DNA of 12,481 nt from Coriobacteriales bacterium (GTDB lineage Bacteria; Actinomycetota; Coriobacteriia; Coriobacteriales; JAEZZM01): NCBI GenBank assembly GCA_029983705.1, contig JASBYZ010000038.1, forward strand, positions 1 to 12,481, read 5' to 3'. The notes under the pieces are model-generated. The model was given only the letters and a program-made list of their open reading frames with translations. It had not been told where the DNA came from and made no database searches. The position numbers and the translations under genes are program-made. Below are positions 6,081-12,481 of this stretch, in pieces; the stretch's first letter is position 1; each line of letters starts with the position of its first letter.

Positions 6081-6590
6081 GTGGTTATTTCTGGTTTTAT
6101 GGGGGCTGGAAAAACTACCGTTGGACATATGCTCGCAGATCGTATGTATCCAACAATTGCCTGGGTAGACTTGGATGAATATATTGAAGAAGCATACTCA
6201 AAGAGCATTTCAGAAATTTTTGCCTCTGAGGGAGAAGAAAACTTTAGAGACACTGAATACCATGTGCTCATGTTTTTATTAGATGTTCACCCTAAGGTAG
6301 TTATTTCTGCTGGCGGCGGAAGTCTTGTTCAAGAAAGAATTATTGAGGATCTTCCAAATAAAGATGTTACGGTTATTTATTTAGATGTGCCTTTTGAGGT
6401 GGCATACGATCGGATTAAGGATGAATCTGACAATCGTGCCCTTGCTACCTCTAAAGAAGATCTTGAAAAGCTTTACAATCAAAGACAAGACATTTACAAA
6501 AAGTATTGTCATTACTACATTAATGCAGACCAAGCTCCTGAAGCTATAGCTGATGAAATCTTAAAATATATTGAGGGAGCAGATAAATAA
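6081..6590 (+). CDS. aroK: Shikimate kinase
   Basis: The enzyme phosphorylates shikimate at O3 using ATP, the fifth step of the common aromatic pathway. From the GTG at 6081 it is 169 residues, normal for the family. It has Walker A GFMGAGKT (5-12), the shikimate-binding DLD (30-32) and ENFR with R56, GGG (78-80), the lid arginine in DNRA (R119) and R135. The start is unusual. The only in-frame start codons are GTG 6081 and a GTG inside the tRNA-Ser gene (5994). The first gives a correct N-terminus; the second would translate the tRNA. GTG 6081 lies eight bases after the tRNA CCA and has no Shine-Dalgarno sequence outside the folded tRNA, so 3' processing would leave an almost leaderless mRNA. 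aroA follows after 21 bases. Confidence 0.93.
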   Translation: MVISGFMGAGKTTVGHMLADRMYPTIAWVDLDEYIEEAYSKSISEIFASEGEENFRDTEYHVLMFLLDVHPKVVISAGGGSLVQERIIEDLPNKDVTVIYLDVPFEVAYDRIKDESDNRALATSKEDLEKLYNQRQDIYKKYCHYYINADQAPEAIADEILKYIEGADK

Positions 6591-6611
6591 GCTCGTAAGT
6601 GGAGGGTAGAT

Positions 6612-7811
6612 ATGGATATCACAGTGTATCCAAGCAAGTTAGATGGTGAAATCTATCCTCCTCTATCTAAATCTCTTGTTCATCGCTTTTTTATTATTAA
6701 TTACTTTCTAGATCCCACTAATTTTACTTACAGCAAAAATTTAGTACAAAGCTTAAGTCCTCTTCTTTCAGATGATATTGTAACGACGCTAGATGTATTA
6801 GAAGAACTTAGATTACACCCTCATAAAGCTCAGCTTAACTTTAAATCTTCAGGCTCTACTTTGCGCTTTATGATTCCACTTTTAGCGCTTTTAGGTGGCT
6901 CATATTATTTAGACGCACATGATGATTTAAAAAAGCGCCCCCTAGACGCCTACACTCCTCTTTTTGGAAAAGTGGCTATACCAGGTGTGTTCACTTCTAG
7001 CTTAGATAAGGAAAGTTACACCATTGATCCAAGTGTTTCTTCTCAATATGTAAGCGGTATGCTAATTGCACTTGTTGCAAGAAATACACTTGCATATCTT
7101 AGCTTAGAAAAAACTCTTCATTCAAAACCGTATGTTGACACCACACTTAAGATGCTTAAAAAAGCTGGAGCAAAAATTGAACTAGAGACCAATAAGGAAG
7201 GTTTACTAAGCTTCAAAATTTATCCATCTAAAGAATTTAGATTACTAACTCAAGAATCTCTTGAGAGAGATTGGTCTCAAGCAGCATTTTTTCTTGTGGC
7301 TAAAGCCTTAGGGGCATCCCTTAAAGTTAAAGAGCTCAATCAAAATAGCTTACAGGGCGATAAGCACATACTCAACTTCATAAAAGAGCTTAAGCGCCCT
7401 CAAAATAGTCTTATAGATATAGCTCACACCCCTGATTTATTTCCGATACTTTGTGTGCTTGCCGCTCATCAAGCATCTAAACTTACGAGCTTTATTAATA
7501 TAGACCGACTGCGCTTTAAAGAATCAGACCGATTGCGCTCAAGCTATGAGTTACTTTCTTCATTAGGTGTGAGAGCATACTATACTCAAAACGCCTTCTT
7601 TGTGCATGGTCAAGAAAGTTTTAAGGCATGCACTATACACTCGTATAACGACCACCGAATAGCTATGGCGGGCGCTATTGCTGCTTGTTTTGCACAAGGT
7701 CCTTGTAAAATAATAAAGGCTGAGGCAGTAATTAAGTCATATCCTCAGTTCTTTAAAGAGTTATCAAGCTTAGGCGCAAGATTAGAGGTAGGCTCATGCA
7801 ACTCACATTAA
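6612..7811 (+). CDS. aroA: 3-phosphoshikimate 1-carboxyvinyltransferase (EPSP synthase)
   Basis: This enzyme joins phosphoenolpyruvate to shikimate 3-phosphate. At 399 residues it is a little shorter than the usual 425-430, mostly from shortened loops. The active-site landmarks are in place: SKS with K20 and S21, then R25; the PEP-loop region SSGSTLR (79-85); R109 in KKRP; SSQ (143-145); D275 in TPDLFP; KESDRL (303-308, with E304 and R307); NDHR (346-349); and K375 near the end. The motif usually written N-A-G-T reads S-S-G-S here, a mild divergence. The ribosome binding site GGAGGG (6601-6606) is five bases before the ATG. It lies between aroK and aroC, and its last 16 bases overlap the start of aroC. 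Confidence 0.95.
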   Translation: MDITVYPSKLDGEIYPPLSKSLVHRFFIINYFLDPTNFTYSKNLVQSLSPLLSDDIVTTLDVLEELRLHPHKAQLNFKSSGSTLRFMIPLLALLGGSYYLDAHDDLKKRPLDAYTPLFGKVAIPGVFTSSLDKESYTIDPSVSSQYVSGMLIALVARNTLAYLSLEKTLHSKPYVDTTLKMLKKAGAKIELETNKEGLLSFKIYPSKEFRLLTQESLERDWSQAAFFLVAKALGASLKVKELNQNSLQGDKHILNFIKELKRPQNSLIDIAHTPDLFPILCVLAAHQASKLTSFINIDRLRFKESDRLRSSYELLSSLGVRAYYTQNAFFVHGQESFKACTIHSYNDHRIAMAGAIAACFAQGPCKIIKAEAVIKSYPQFFKELSSLGARLEVGSCNSH

Positions 7812-8875
7812 ACTCACTGGATTTGAGATTTTTTGGAAGTTCACATGCTCAAGGCTTAGGGCTAGTTATTTCAGGACTTCCTCAAGGTCTTAATCTTATA
7901 CATCCTCAAATTCAACTTGATTTAGAACGTAGAAGAGCTGGCAAAGAGCTTACAAGCAAGCGTAAAGAGAAAGACCAACCTATCTTTTTAAGTGGTGAAA
8001 AAGATAAGTTGAGTACAGGCGAGCCCTTGCTAGTCTATTTTGAAAACTCTGATGTACGTTCAAAGGATTACGAACAAAGTTTACGCTTTCCAAGACCTTC
8101 TCATGCAGATTATCCTGCATATGTAAGATATAAAGGTACTGTTGATATGTCTGGGGGAGGACCTTTTTCTGGACGTATGATGCTTCCTTTGGTATACGCA
8201 GGAGCTTTATTAAAACAAGTACTTGATACTAAGGGTATTTTAGTTGCTTCACGCTTGGTTCAAGTAGGTAGATGTATAAGTTCATGCATTGATGCAGAAG
8301 CTCCAGAAAAAAATATTGATGAGTATAAGAGAATAAGCCAAAAGGATGGAACCCCATATTTTGATTGTGATGCCCAAGCCTTTGCTCAAGAGATAAAAGC
8401 TGCTCAAACATCAGGAGATTCAGTTGGAGGGCGTATACAAACCCTTATATTTGGCCTTCCAGTTGGAATAGGGGGCCCTCTATTTGAAGGTTTAGAGTCT
8501 AAGTTTTCTCAAGTGCTTTTTGGAATACCAGGAGTTAAAGGGGTATCTTTTGGGAAAGGTTTTGAACTTTGCGGCTTAAGCGGTTCAAGCGCTAATGATG
8601 GGATAGCTTATAAGGCTCAAAGTTTAGAGATATCTCACCTCAGTAATAACATGGGCGGCATTGATGGTGGTATGAGTAACGGTATGCCAATCGTTATCCA
8701 CACTGCTCTTAAACCAACTCCAACAATTTATCTTGAGCAACAAACGGTTGATCTTTTAGAGCATAAAAATAGCACGCAAAGCTACCGAGGAAGACATGAT
8801 CCCTGCATAGCATTGCGCGCTAATGTAGTCACAGAGGCAGCTTGTGCTCTTGTGCTAGCCTCAGAGCTTATTTAA
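7796..8875 (+). CDS. aroC: Chorismate synthase (divergent, Clostridia-like type)
   Basis: Chorismate synthase removes phosphate from EPSP to make chorismate, using reduced FMN. The 359-residue protein has normal length. The catalytic-site residues are present: H17 in GSSHA, the arginines of ERRRAGK (44-50), H103 in RPSHAD, and D335 in RHDP. Two signature regions are atypical. The usual GESHG reads GSSHA, and the second signature reads GGGPFSGRMM (120-129) instead of SARET or similar. These match what I recall of clostridial-type enzymes and need not mean loss of function. Translation starts inside aroA, with GAGG (7785-7788) seven bases upstream, so the two are likely coupled. The stop is one base from the stop of the opposing glutaredoxin gene. 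Confidence 0.93.
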   Translation: MQLTLNSLDLRFFGSSHAQGLGLVISGLPQGLNLIHPQIQLDLERRRAGKELTSKRKEKDQPIFLSGEKDKLSTGEPLLVYFENSDVRSKDYEQSLRFPRPSHADYPAYVRYKGTVDMSGGGPFSGRMMLPLVYAGALLKQVLDTKGILVASRLVQVGRCISSCIDAEAPEKNIDEYKRISQKDGTPYFDCDAQAFAQEIKAAQTSGDSVGGRIQTLIFGLPVGIGGPLFEGLESKFSQVLFGIPGVKGVSFGKGFELCGLSGSSANDGIAYKAQSLEISHLSNNMGGIDGGMSNGMPIVIHTALKPTPTIYLEQQTVDLLEHKNSTQSYRGRHDPCIALRANVVTEAACALVLASELI

Positions 8876-8876
8876 C

Positions 8877-9107
8877 TTAGTTTTCCTTTAAAAACTTAAT
8901 AATATCGTCTGACTCATAAAGAGCCTCACCATTAATGATGAGGCATGGAACTTGCTTTTTACCACCAATATTAATTAAGTCTTGTTGAATAGTGCCCTCA
9001 TGAATATTTTTCATAGGAAGTTCAAGCTTTGCTTCTTCTAAAAATGCTAATACCTTTTGGCAGTATGGACATTCTGGTTTGTAATATAAAACGTACTCGT
9101 TAGCCAT
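8877..9107 (-). CDS. Small glutaredoxin-like thiol-disulfide oxidoreductase
   Basis: The 76-residue protein is a complete single glutaredoxin fold: strand VLYYKP, the dithiol active site CPYC (13-16), the cis-proline motif QVPC (52-55) and the C-terminal YESDDIIKFL, whose Ser-Asp pair usually contacts glutathione. The cysteine straight after the cis-proline resembles glutaredoxin/GST N-terminal-type domains more than NrdH. Known roles are reduction of disulfides or mixed disulfides in the cytosol; the partner here is unknown. The start ATG at 9107 has AGGAG five bases upstream, which is clearly better than an earlier in-frame codon 15 residues out. It converges on aroC with a single base between the stop codons. 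Confidence 0.92.
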   Translation of the reverse strand: MANEYVLYYKPECPYCQKVLAFLEEAKLELPMKNIHEGTIQQDLINIGGKKQVPCLIINGEALYESDDIIKFLKEN

Positions 9108-9145
9108 TATTACTCCTAACTTAAGCATGTGATTAGAACTTTTTA

Positions 9146-9163
9146 ACGTCAAAAAAGTGACGT
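9146..9163. repeat. ACGTCA-AAAAAG-TGACGT inverted repeat between glutaredoxin and glsB
   Basis: Perfect six-base arms (9146-9151 and 9158-9163) are separated by six bases, in the upstream region of the minus-strand glutaredoxin gene. The minus strand reads TTGACG here, a -35-like string, but no -10 at good spacing leaves room for a leader. It could be an operator. Six-base arms are short enough to occur by chance. Confidence 0.3.
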
Positions 9164-9229
9164 AAGATGCTTTTGCCCACTAATTGCATTTGTCATTCTA
9201 AATAAAAATCAGAGCATTTTTTACTATTT

Positions 9230-9256
9230 GTTTATAAAACGGCCGCTATTGGGTAG
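9230..9256 (+). promoter_or_regulatory. Possible sigma-B-type stress promoter before the GlsB-like gene
   Basis: GTTTAT (9230-9235) and GGGTAG (9251-9256), separated by 15 bases, resemble the GTTTAA / GGGTAT boxes of Gram-positive general-stress sigma factors. No better sigma-A pair is visible in the 9108-9311 gap. Transcription would begin near 9264, leaving a leader of roughly 48 bases. The downstream gene belongs to a family that is stress-induced in other bacteria. Confidence 0.4.
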
Positions 9257-9311
9257 AAAGGATTGGTAACCATAATAAAGAAGTTTGATGTTTTAACTAT
9301 TGGAGGACATC

Positions 9312-9563
9312 ATGGGAATTATTTCTTGGATTGTTGTTGGAGCTATTGCAGGTATTATTGCAAAACTTGTTATGAAAAAAGATGATATTGGATTTGTTCT
9401 TACTGTAATTTTAGGTATTGTTGGTGCGGTAGTTGGAGGCTGGGTATTTAGCTTCTTCGGTCTAGGCGGAGATGTAACCGGCTTTAACCTCTACTCTATT
9501 GTTGTATCTGTTATTGGTGCAATTATTGTTCTAGCAATTCTTGGTTTTGTTAAGAAAAGCTAA
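9312..9563 (+). CDS. GlsB/YeaQ/YmgE-family small membrane protein
   Basis: The 83-residue protein is almost entirely hydrophobic, with three membrane segments (about 3-20, 27-50 and 58-79) and the glycine-rich pattern of the 'transglycosylase-associated' family: GAIAGIIAK, DDIGF, GIVGAVVGGW. Despite the family name, no enzymatic activity is established. Members are small inner-membrane proteins induced by stress in several bacteria. The ATG at 9312 follows GGAGG (9302-9306) by five bases, so the earlier TTG, which would overlap the ribosome binding site, is rejected. It stands alone, with its own apparent promoter region and a strong terminator 75 bases downstream. Confidence 0.9.
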   Translation: MGIISWIVVGAIAGIIAKLVMKKDDIGFVLTVILGIVGAVVGGWVFSFFGLGGDVTGFNLYSIVVSVIGAIIVLAILGFVKKS

Positions 9564-9572
9564 GGCATAAAG

Positions 9573-9608
9573 TTACTGTTTAATTACAAGAACTTACAAA
9601 AACGTTAC
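9573..9608 (+). repeat. Four TTAC direct repeats at helical-turn spacing
   Basis: TTAC occurs at 9573, 9584, 9594 and 9605, with steps of 11, 10 and 11 bases. Three of the four continue with A. All copies therefore face the same side of the helix. Tandem 11-base repeats of this kind are the binding pattern of OmpR/PhoB-family response regulators. They lie in the gap between glsB and the DUF4013 gene, ending 83 bases before the latter's ATG. Confidence 0.45.
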
Positions 9609-9637
9609 AGTATCTCACTTTAACGCTAGTCTATTAG

Positions 9638-9674
9638 AAAATGAGAACAACGAAAGAAGTTGTTCTCATTTTTT
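9638..9674 (+). terminator. Strong intrinsic terminator after the GlsB-like gene
   Basis: A perfect 14-base stem, AAAATGAGAACAAC (9638-9651) against GTTGTTCTCATTTT (9659-9672), with loop GAAAGAA, runs into six consecutive T residues (9669-9674). The ribosome binding site of the next gene begins only five bases beyond the T tract. Confidence 0.9.
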
Positions 9675-9691
9675 ATGTAAGGAGCTTTACT

Positions 9692-10801
9692 ATGAGCGCT
9701 GAGCCAGTTAAATATTTTACTCAATCATGGCGCATGCTCAACAAGGGAGATAAAAAGTGGGTGGGTCACCTCATCATACTCGTCCTACTTCAAGCCATTC
9801 CTCTCATTGGGTCAATTGCGCTACTAGGCTATTGTTATATATGGTCTAACAGGACTGCCTGGGGAATGGATACCTCACCAACAGATCGTACAATTGATGT
9901 GGGTAAATTAATGATGACCGGCCTTATTACTGGGGCAGTTGTATTAGTCTGGTCAATTGTGCTTGGTTTTGTATACATGATACTCACTATGTTTTTCTCT
10001 TGGATACCATTTCTTGGAGGAGTAATTATATTTGTATTAACTCTTCCTTTCACGTTTTTAACAGTCCTTTCTTTTGTGGCAGCGCAGCGTGCAGCGATTT
10101 ATAACCATGTGTGGCCAGGGCTTCAAATTGATAAAGTTTGGGATATGTTTTCACGAGACTGGGGCGGACTTTTTAAGATATTTTTAATCTATCTTGCTTT
10201 AAGTATCTTACTTATTATTGTTGGCCTTATCCTTATTGTACCAGTCGTATTTTTAGCTATAGGACCTTCTGCTCTTGGTATAGCTGCAGCTGATGAGGAA
10301 AGTGGTCTAGCTGCCTTAATAATTGCAATGGTTTCAATTGGACCGGCAGCACTCTTTTGTCTTGCAGCTGTGCTCTTTTTACAATTTGCTGCAAACTTGC
10401 TTAATCTACTTGGCATTAACGCAATTGGTTTGTGGATGAGACAACTTAAGCCAGAGACTTGGGGATCATACAACGACGCTATCCCTCAACAAAATCAGGC
10501 TACTCAAGTAAGCTATGTGTATGCTCCTGTACGTGCACAACAAAATCAAAACACCTACGAGCAAACACCTTCCACACAGCCCGTTAAGCCAGATGACACC
10601 CAAGTTTCTCAAGAAACAAGCTCAAGCTATCCAAAAGCTCCAGAGCAGGTAGATGATTCTTTAGTTGGACCTCCTCATGAGGCTAATACTAAAGATCAAG
10701 AAGAACTTGCTAAGCAAGATGATTTGAGTATAGTAGAAAGTCAAAAGCAAGCTACAGAGGTTGATAACGATAAGAACAATCTGGAAGAAGACTCAAAATA
10801 A
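9692..10801 (+). CDS. DUF4013-like multi-pass membrane protein with acidic disordered tail
   Basis: The 369-residue protein opens with the DUF4013-style YFTQSWRML and AWGMDTSPTDRTIDVGK segments. It then has four or five hydrophobic stretches (about 26-48, 72-99, 104-130, 162-190 and 206-236), some long enough for two helices. Residues 260-369 form a tail rich in Gln, Asn, Ser, Asp and Glu with no expected fold, probably cytoplasmic. The function of DUF4013 proteins is unknown to me. Start choice matters: the longest frame begins at an ATG inside the terminator stem (9641), whereas the ATG at 9692 has AAGGAG (9679-9684) seven bases upstream and begins at the conserved domain. I therefore use 9692. 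The next gene, a larger membrane protein, follows after 61 bases, with a terminator-like hairpin around its start. Confidence 0.8.
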   Translation: MSAEPVKYFTQSWRMLNKGDKKWVGHLIILVLLQAIPLIGSIALLGYCYIWSNRTAWGMDTSPTDRTIDVGKLMMTGLITGAVVLVWSIVLGFVYMILTMFFSWIPFLGGVIIFVLTLPFTFLTVLSFVAAQRAAIYNHVWPGLQIDKVWDMFSRDWGGLFKIFLIYLALSILLIIVGLILIVPVVFLAIGPSALGIAAADEESGLAALIIAMVSIGPAALFCLAAVLFLQFAANLLNLLGINAIGLWMRQLKPETWGSYNDAIPQQNQATQVSYVYAPVRAQQNQNTYEQTPSTQPVKPDDTQVSQETSSSYPKAPEQVDDSLVGPPHEANTKDQEELAKQDDLSIVESQKQATEVDNDKNNLEEDSK

Positions 10802-10847
10802 TACCTTAGGAACAGACGTTTCCAGTGAGGTTAGTATAGTTAACAAA

Positions 10848-10886
10848 GAGGCACTCCCGCTCATGTTGCGGGGGTGTTCTCGTTTT
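10848..10886 (+). terminator. GC-rich hairpin around the start of the last gene (terminator or translational control)
   Basis: CACTCCCGC (10852-10860) pairs with GCGGGGGTG (10868-10876), nine pairs including one G:U, with loop TCATGTT. GAG (10848-10850) and CTC (10879-10881) can extend the stem around a small bulge, and CGTTTT follows. This looks like a terminator for the DUF4013 gene with a poor T tract. The loop contains the first in-frame ATG of the next gene, and the possible ribosome binding site GAGG (10848-10851) lies at the stem base. Confidence 0.55.
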
Positions 10887-12481
10887 GCCTGGATAAGTGG
10901 GGATGCAGCGCTTTATTGGGCACTTGTGTCCGCGTTTATGTTTGGCTCTTCTTGGTTTTTATCCCTTGGTTCAACAATAATAGATGCCGTAGCTGTCTTA
11001 AGTTGCTTTTTTGTAGTTGCGCTAGCGAGCTTTGTAATTATTGCAATCTTTAGAAAGCGCTTCACAAGCCCTTTTGGTCTTTCAATTATGGGCGAACAAA
11101 AGACATCTCAACTTGCTATTGTGATTTTAGGGCTCTCTTTAAGTGTCCTAATTTTTATTCAGTATGCTCAAAATCATCCCGCTTATATTCTTCCTTTAAG
11201 TCTTGCGGTCTTTGTGTCCATACTTTTTATGTATGCCTACCACAGCAATGGCGATATAAATTTAAGCCATATATACGGCGTATTTTTACTCTTTAGTATT
11301 GCTTCTATTAACTTTAAATGGTTTGAGCCGGATAGCTTATTTAGGCTCCTCTTATTTATTTGTATCTTTATCTTTGGTATTTATGGGCTTCGTCGCATTA
11401 AGCAAAGTGCACTTAGATCATCAAGTAAAAAAGTATTTGAGCTTTTTCCTCGTAAGTTTTTTAGCTCTCCTCACCCTTCAGATAGGTTATTAACTGCTAT
11501 CTTTTTATCCAATTATCTTGAGGCAAAGTTTTTACCTCAACTTTTAAATCTTTCAAAGGACGAAAATGCTCATGTTGCGCGTGCAGCTCAACTTGCACTT
11601 GCACGAATTTGGGGTCCTAATAGAGTTGAACAAGAAGAGTTTTTTAATAAGCTTGAAAGACGTTTTGTAAATTATAGGGACGATGAGGACAGTATATATA
11701 TAAAACATGAGGTAGAACGCATTAAATCTCAAACAATTAAAGAGATGCGCCAGCATGTTCGAGAGGTTAGCTATGTTGCAGAAACTATACTGCAAAACAA
11801 TACAGGCTTAATCAAGCAAATTTTTGACCTACTTGCTCTTACTGAAAGTCGTGAAGAGCAAAAAAGCAATAATGAAGCGCTTAAAATTTCTTTATTTAAA
11901 CTGCTTGCACAGTCAAATGAGCATACGGCCTATGCAAAACTCTCCCAAGTTATAGCCCACAGCGATAAGCAAACTGCACAAAGTTTATTAGATGCACTTT
12001 TAGCTTCTAAAAACTACAAAGCACAAGTACATATCATTCCTTTAATTACGCATTCAAAAACTTGGCTTGCTCTTTTAGCTCAAGAAACGCTACAAGACTA
12101 TTTAGCTACAGAGGCAAAAACTGAAGAGTTTGAACATGATAAAAAGATTGTGATGTGGCTTGCAAAAGAGCAGATTGAAAAAGCTTTATGTGATCAAAGA
12201 AGTTCTGTGAGAGCTTACGCTCAGTGGTTTTTAGTGCATGAAGATCAAGCGTATGCAAAAGAAAAATTGCAAGATGCTATACACTCTAATAACTGGATGG
12301 TTCAGGCAGAGGCTATTGGAGCGCTCAGCGCACTATCAAAAGAAGACGCTATGATTGAAGCTTGTCACTACCTTTCAAGTAGCCATGATTACCTTCGTTA
12401 TAAATCTCTTGAAACCCTGCACTTTTTAAAAGTAAAAGGATTAAAAAGCGTTGCACATCAGCTTTCTCAAGATAAAAATCT
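10863..12481 (+). CDS. Unrecognised membrane-anchored HEAT-like repeat protein, 3' end outside window
   Basis: An uninterrupted frame of 539 codons runs from the ATG at 10863 to the window edge without a stop. Residues about 14-175 contain some six hydrophobic segments (near 15-34, 41-63, 83-101, 108-126, 135-150 and 157-175). A basic stretch, GLRRIKQSALRSSSKK, follows, and the rest is soluble and alpha-helical. Helix pairs of HEAT type can be seen near 228-249, 441-460, 469-492 and 500-523, each with the pattern of a small-residue/hydrophobic helix followed by D/N and V-R/L-R. Residues 255-345 are more charged, perhaps coiled coil. I know no named family with this order. The start is uncertain: ATG 10863 sits in a hairpin loop, 11 bases after GAGG. 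GTG 10926 is an alternative, with GGG at good spacing, and would remove 21 residues. The DUF4013 gene just upstream suggests a shared membrane role. Confidence 0.8.
   Translation, partial: MLRGCSRFAWISGDAALYWALVSAFMFGSSWFLSLGSTIIDAVAVLSCFFVVALASFVIIAIFRKRFTSPFGLSIMGEQKTSQLAIVILGLSLSVLIFIQYAQNHPAYILPLSLAVFVSILFMYAYHSNGDINLSHIYGVFLLFSIASINFKWFEPDSLFRLLLFICIFIFGIYGLRRIKQSALRSSSKKVFELFPRKFFSSPHPSDRLLTAIFLSNYLEAKFLPQLLNLSKDENAHVARAAQLALARIWGPNRVEQEEFFNKLERRFVNYRDDEDSIYIKHEVERIKSQTIKEMRQHVREVSYVAETILQNNTGLIKQIFDLLALTESREEQKSNNEALKISLFKLLAQSNEHTAYAKLSQVIAHSDKQTAQSLLDALLASKNYKAQVHIIPLITHSKTWLALLAQETLQDYLATEAKTEEFEHDKKIVMWLAKEQIEKALCDQRSSVRAYAQWFLVHEDQAYAKEKLQDAIHSNNWMVQAEAIGALSALSKEDAMIEACHYLSSSHDYLRYKSLETLHFLKVKGLKSVAHQLSQDKN

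Noticed and set aside
9124..9152. Possible minus-strand promoter TTGACG-N17-CATGCT for the glutaredoxin gene
   Set aside because: The -10 is weak and the implied start would fall on the ribosome binding site, leaving no leader.
9641..9691. Upstream ATG of the DUF4013 gene
   Set aside because: It lies inside the intrinsic terminator stem and has no ribosome binding site; ATG 9692 has AAGGAG at normal spacing and starts at the recognisable domain.
10189..10473. Minus-strand frame inside the DUF4013 gene
   Set aside because: It is a shadow of hydrophobic codons on the plus strand, with no ribosome binding site or motif.
11299..11493. 64-residue hydrophobic reading frame
   Set aside because: It lies in another frame within the large HEAT-like repeat gene, whose long frame explains the region better.
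1..12481. CRISPR array, insertion sequence, toxin-antitoxin or defence genes
   Set aside because: I looked for regular long repeats, transposase motifs and small paired genes on both strands and found none.

Overview
The window is AT-rich bacterial chromosome with short intergenic gaps, ordinary housekeeping genes and no sign of a mobile element, phage or CRISPR array. My best guess at the source is a low-GC member of the class Coriobacteriia (Actinomycetota). The guess rests on the sequence style of TypA, of the DUF4013-like membrane protein (N-terminal SW..L and AWGMDTSP motifs) and of the divergent, Clostridia-like chorismate synthase. It is recalled family resemblance, not a search, and a Bacillota source is not excluded. 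tRNA genes here encode their CCA ends.

Layout. Bases 1-26 are the 3' end of a tRNA-like RNA (tRNA-Ala or tmRNA). Bases 218-3630 hold five closely spaced plus-strand genes: a glyoxalase I-type metalloenzyme, a 38-residue mini-rubredoxin, a membrane-anchored J-domain protein, an unrecognised 151-residue protein, and the ribosome-associated GTPase TypA/BipA. A parvulin-type foldase lipoprotein (3755-4753) follows. It converges on a TRIC-family cation channel gene (4750-5694, minus), and the two stop codons overlap in the tetramer CTAG. From 5844 the plus strand carries tRNA-Ser(GGA), tRNA-Ser(CGA), aroK, aroA and aroC. The aroK start lies 8 bases after the CCA of the second tRNA, so shikimate kinase, EPSP synthase and chorismate synthase probably share a transcript with the two serine tRNAs. 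A small glutaredoxin gene (minus) converges on aroC with a one-base gap.

The last third is membrane and envelope related. It has a YeaQ/GlsB-type small stress membrane protein preceded by a possible sigma-B-type promoter, a strong intrinsic terminator, a DUF4013-like multi-pass protein with a long acidic disordered tail, and a large open reading frame that leaves the window at its right edge. That last gene encodes about six membrane segments followed by HEAT-like helical repeats. I do not recognise it as a named family.

The most interesting non-ordinary signals are: the tRNA-Ser/aroK junction, which predicts a nearly leaderless aroK mRNA; four TTAC repeats spaced 11, 10 and 11 bases upstream of the DUF4013 gene, next to a terminator that leaves no room for a conventional promoter; a GC-rich hairpin that holds the best start codon of the last gene in its loop; and that last gene itself.
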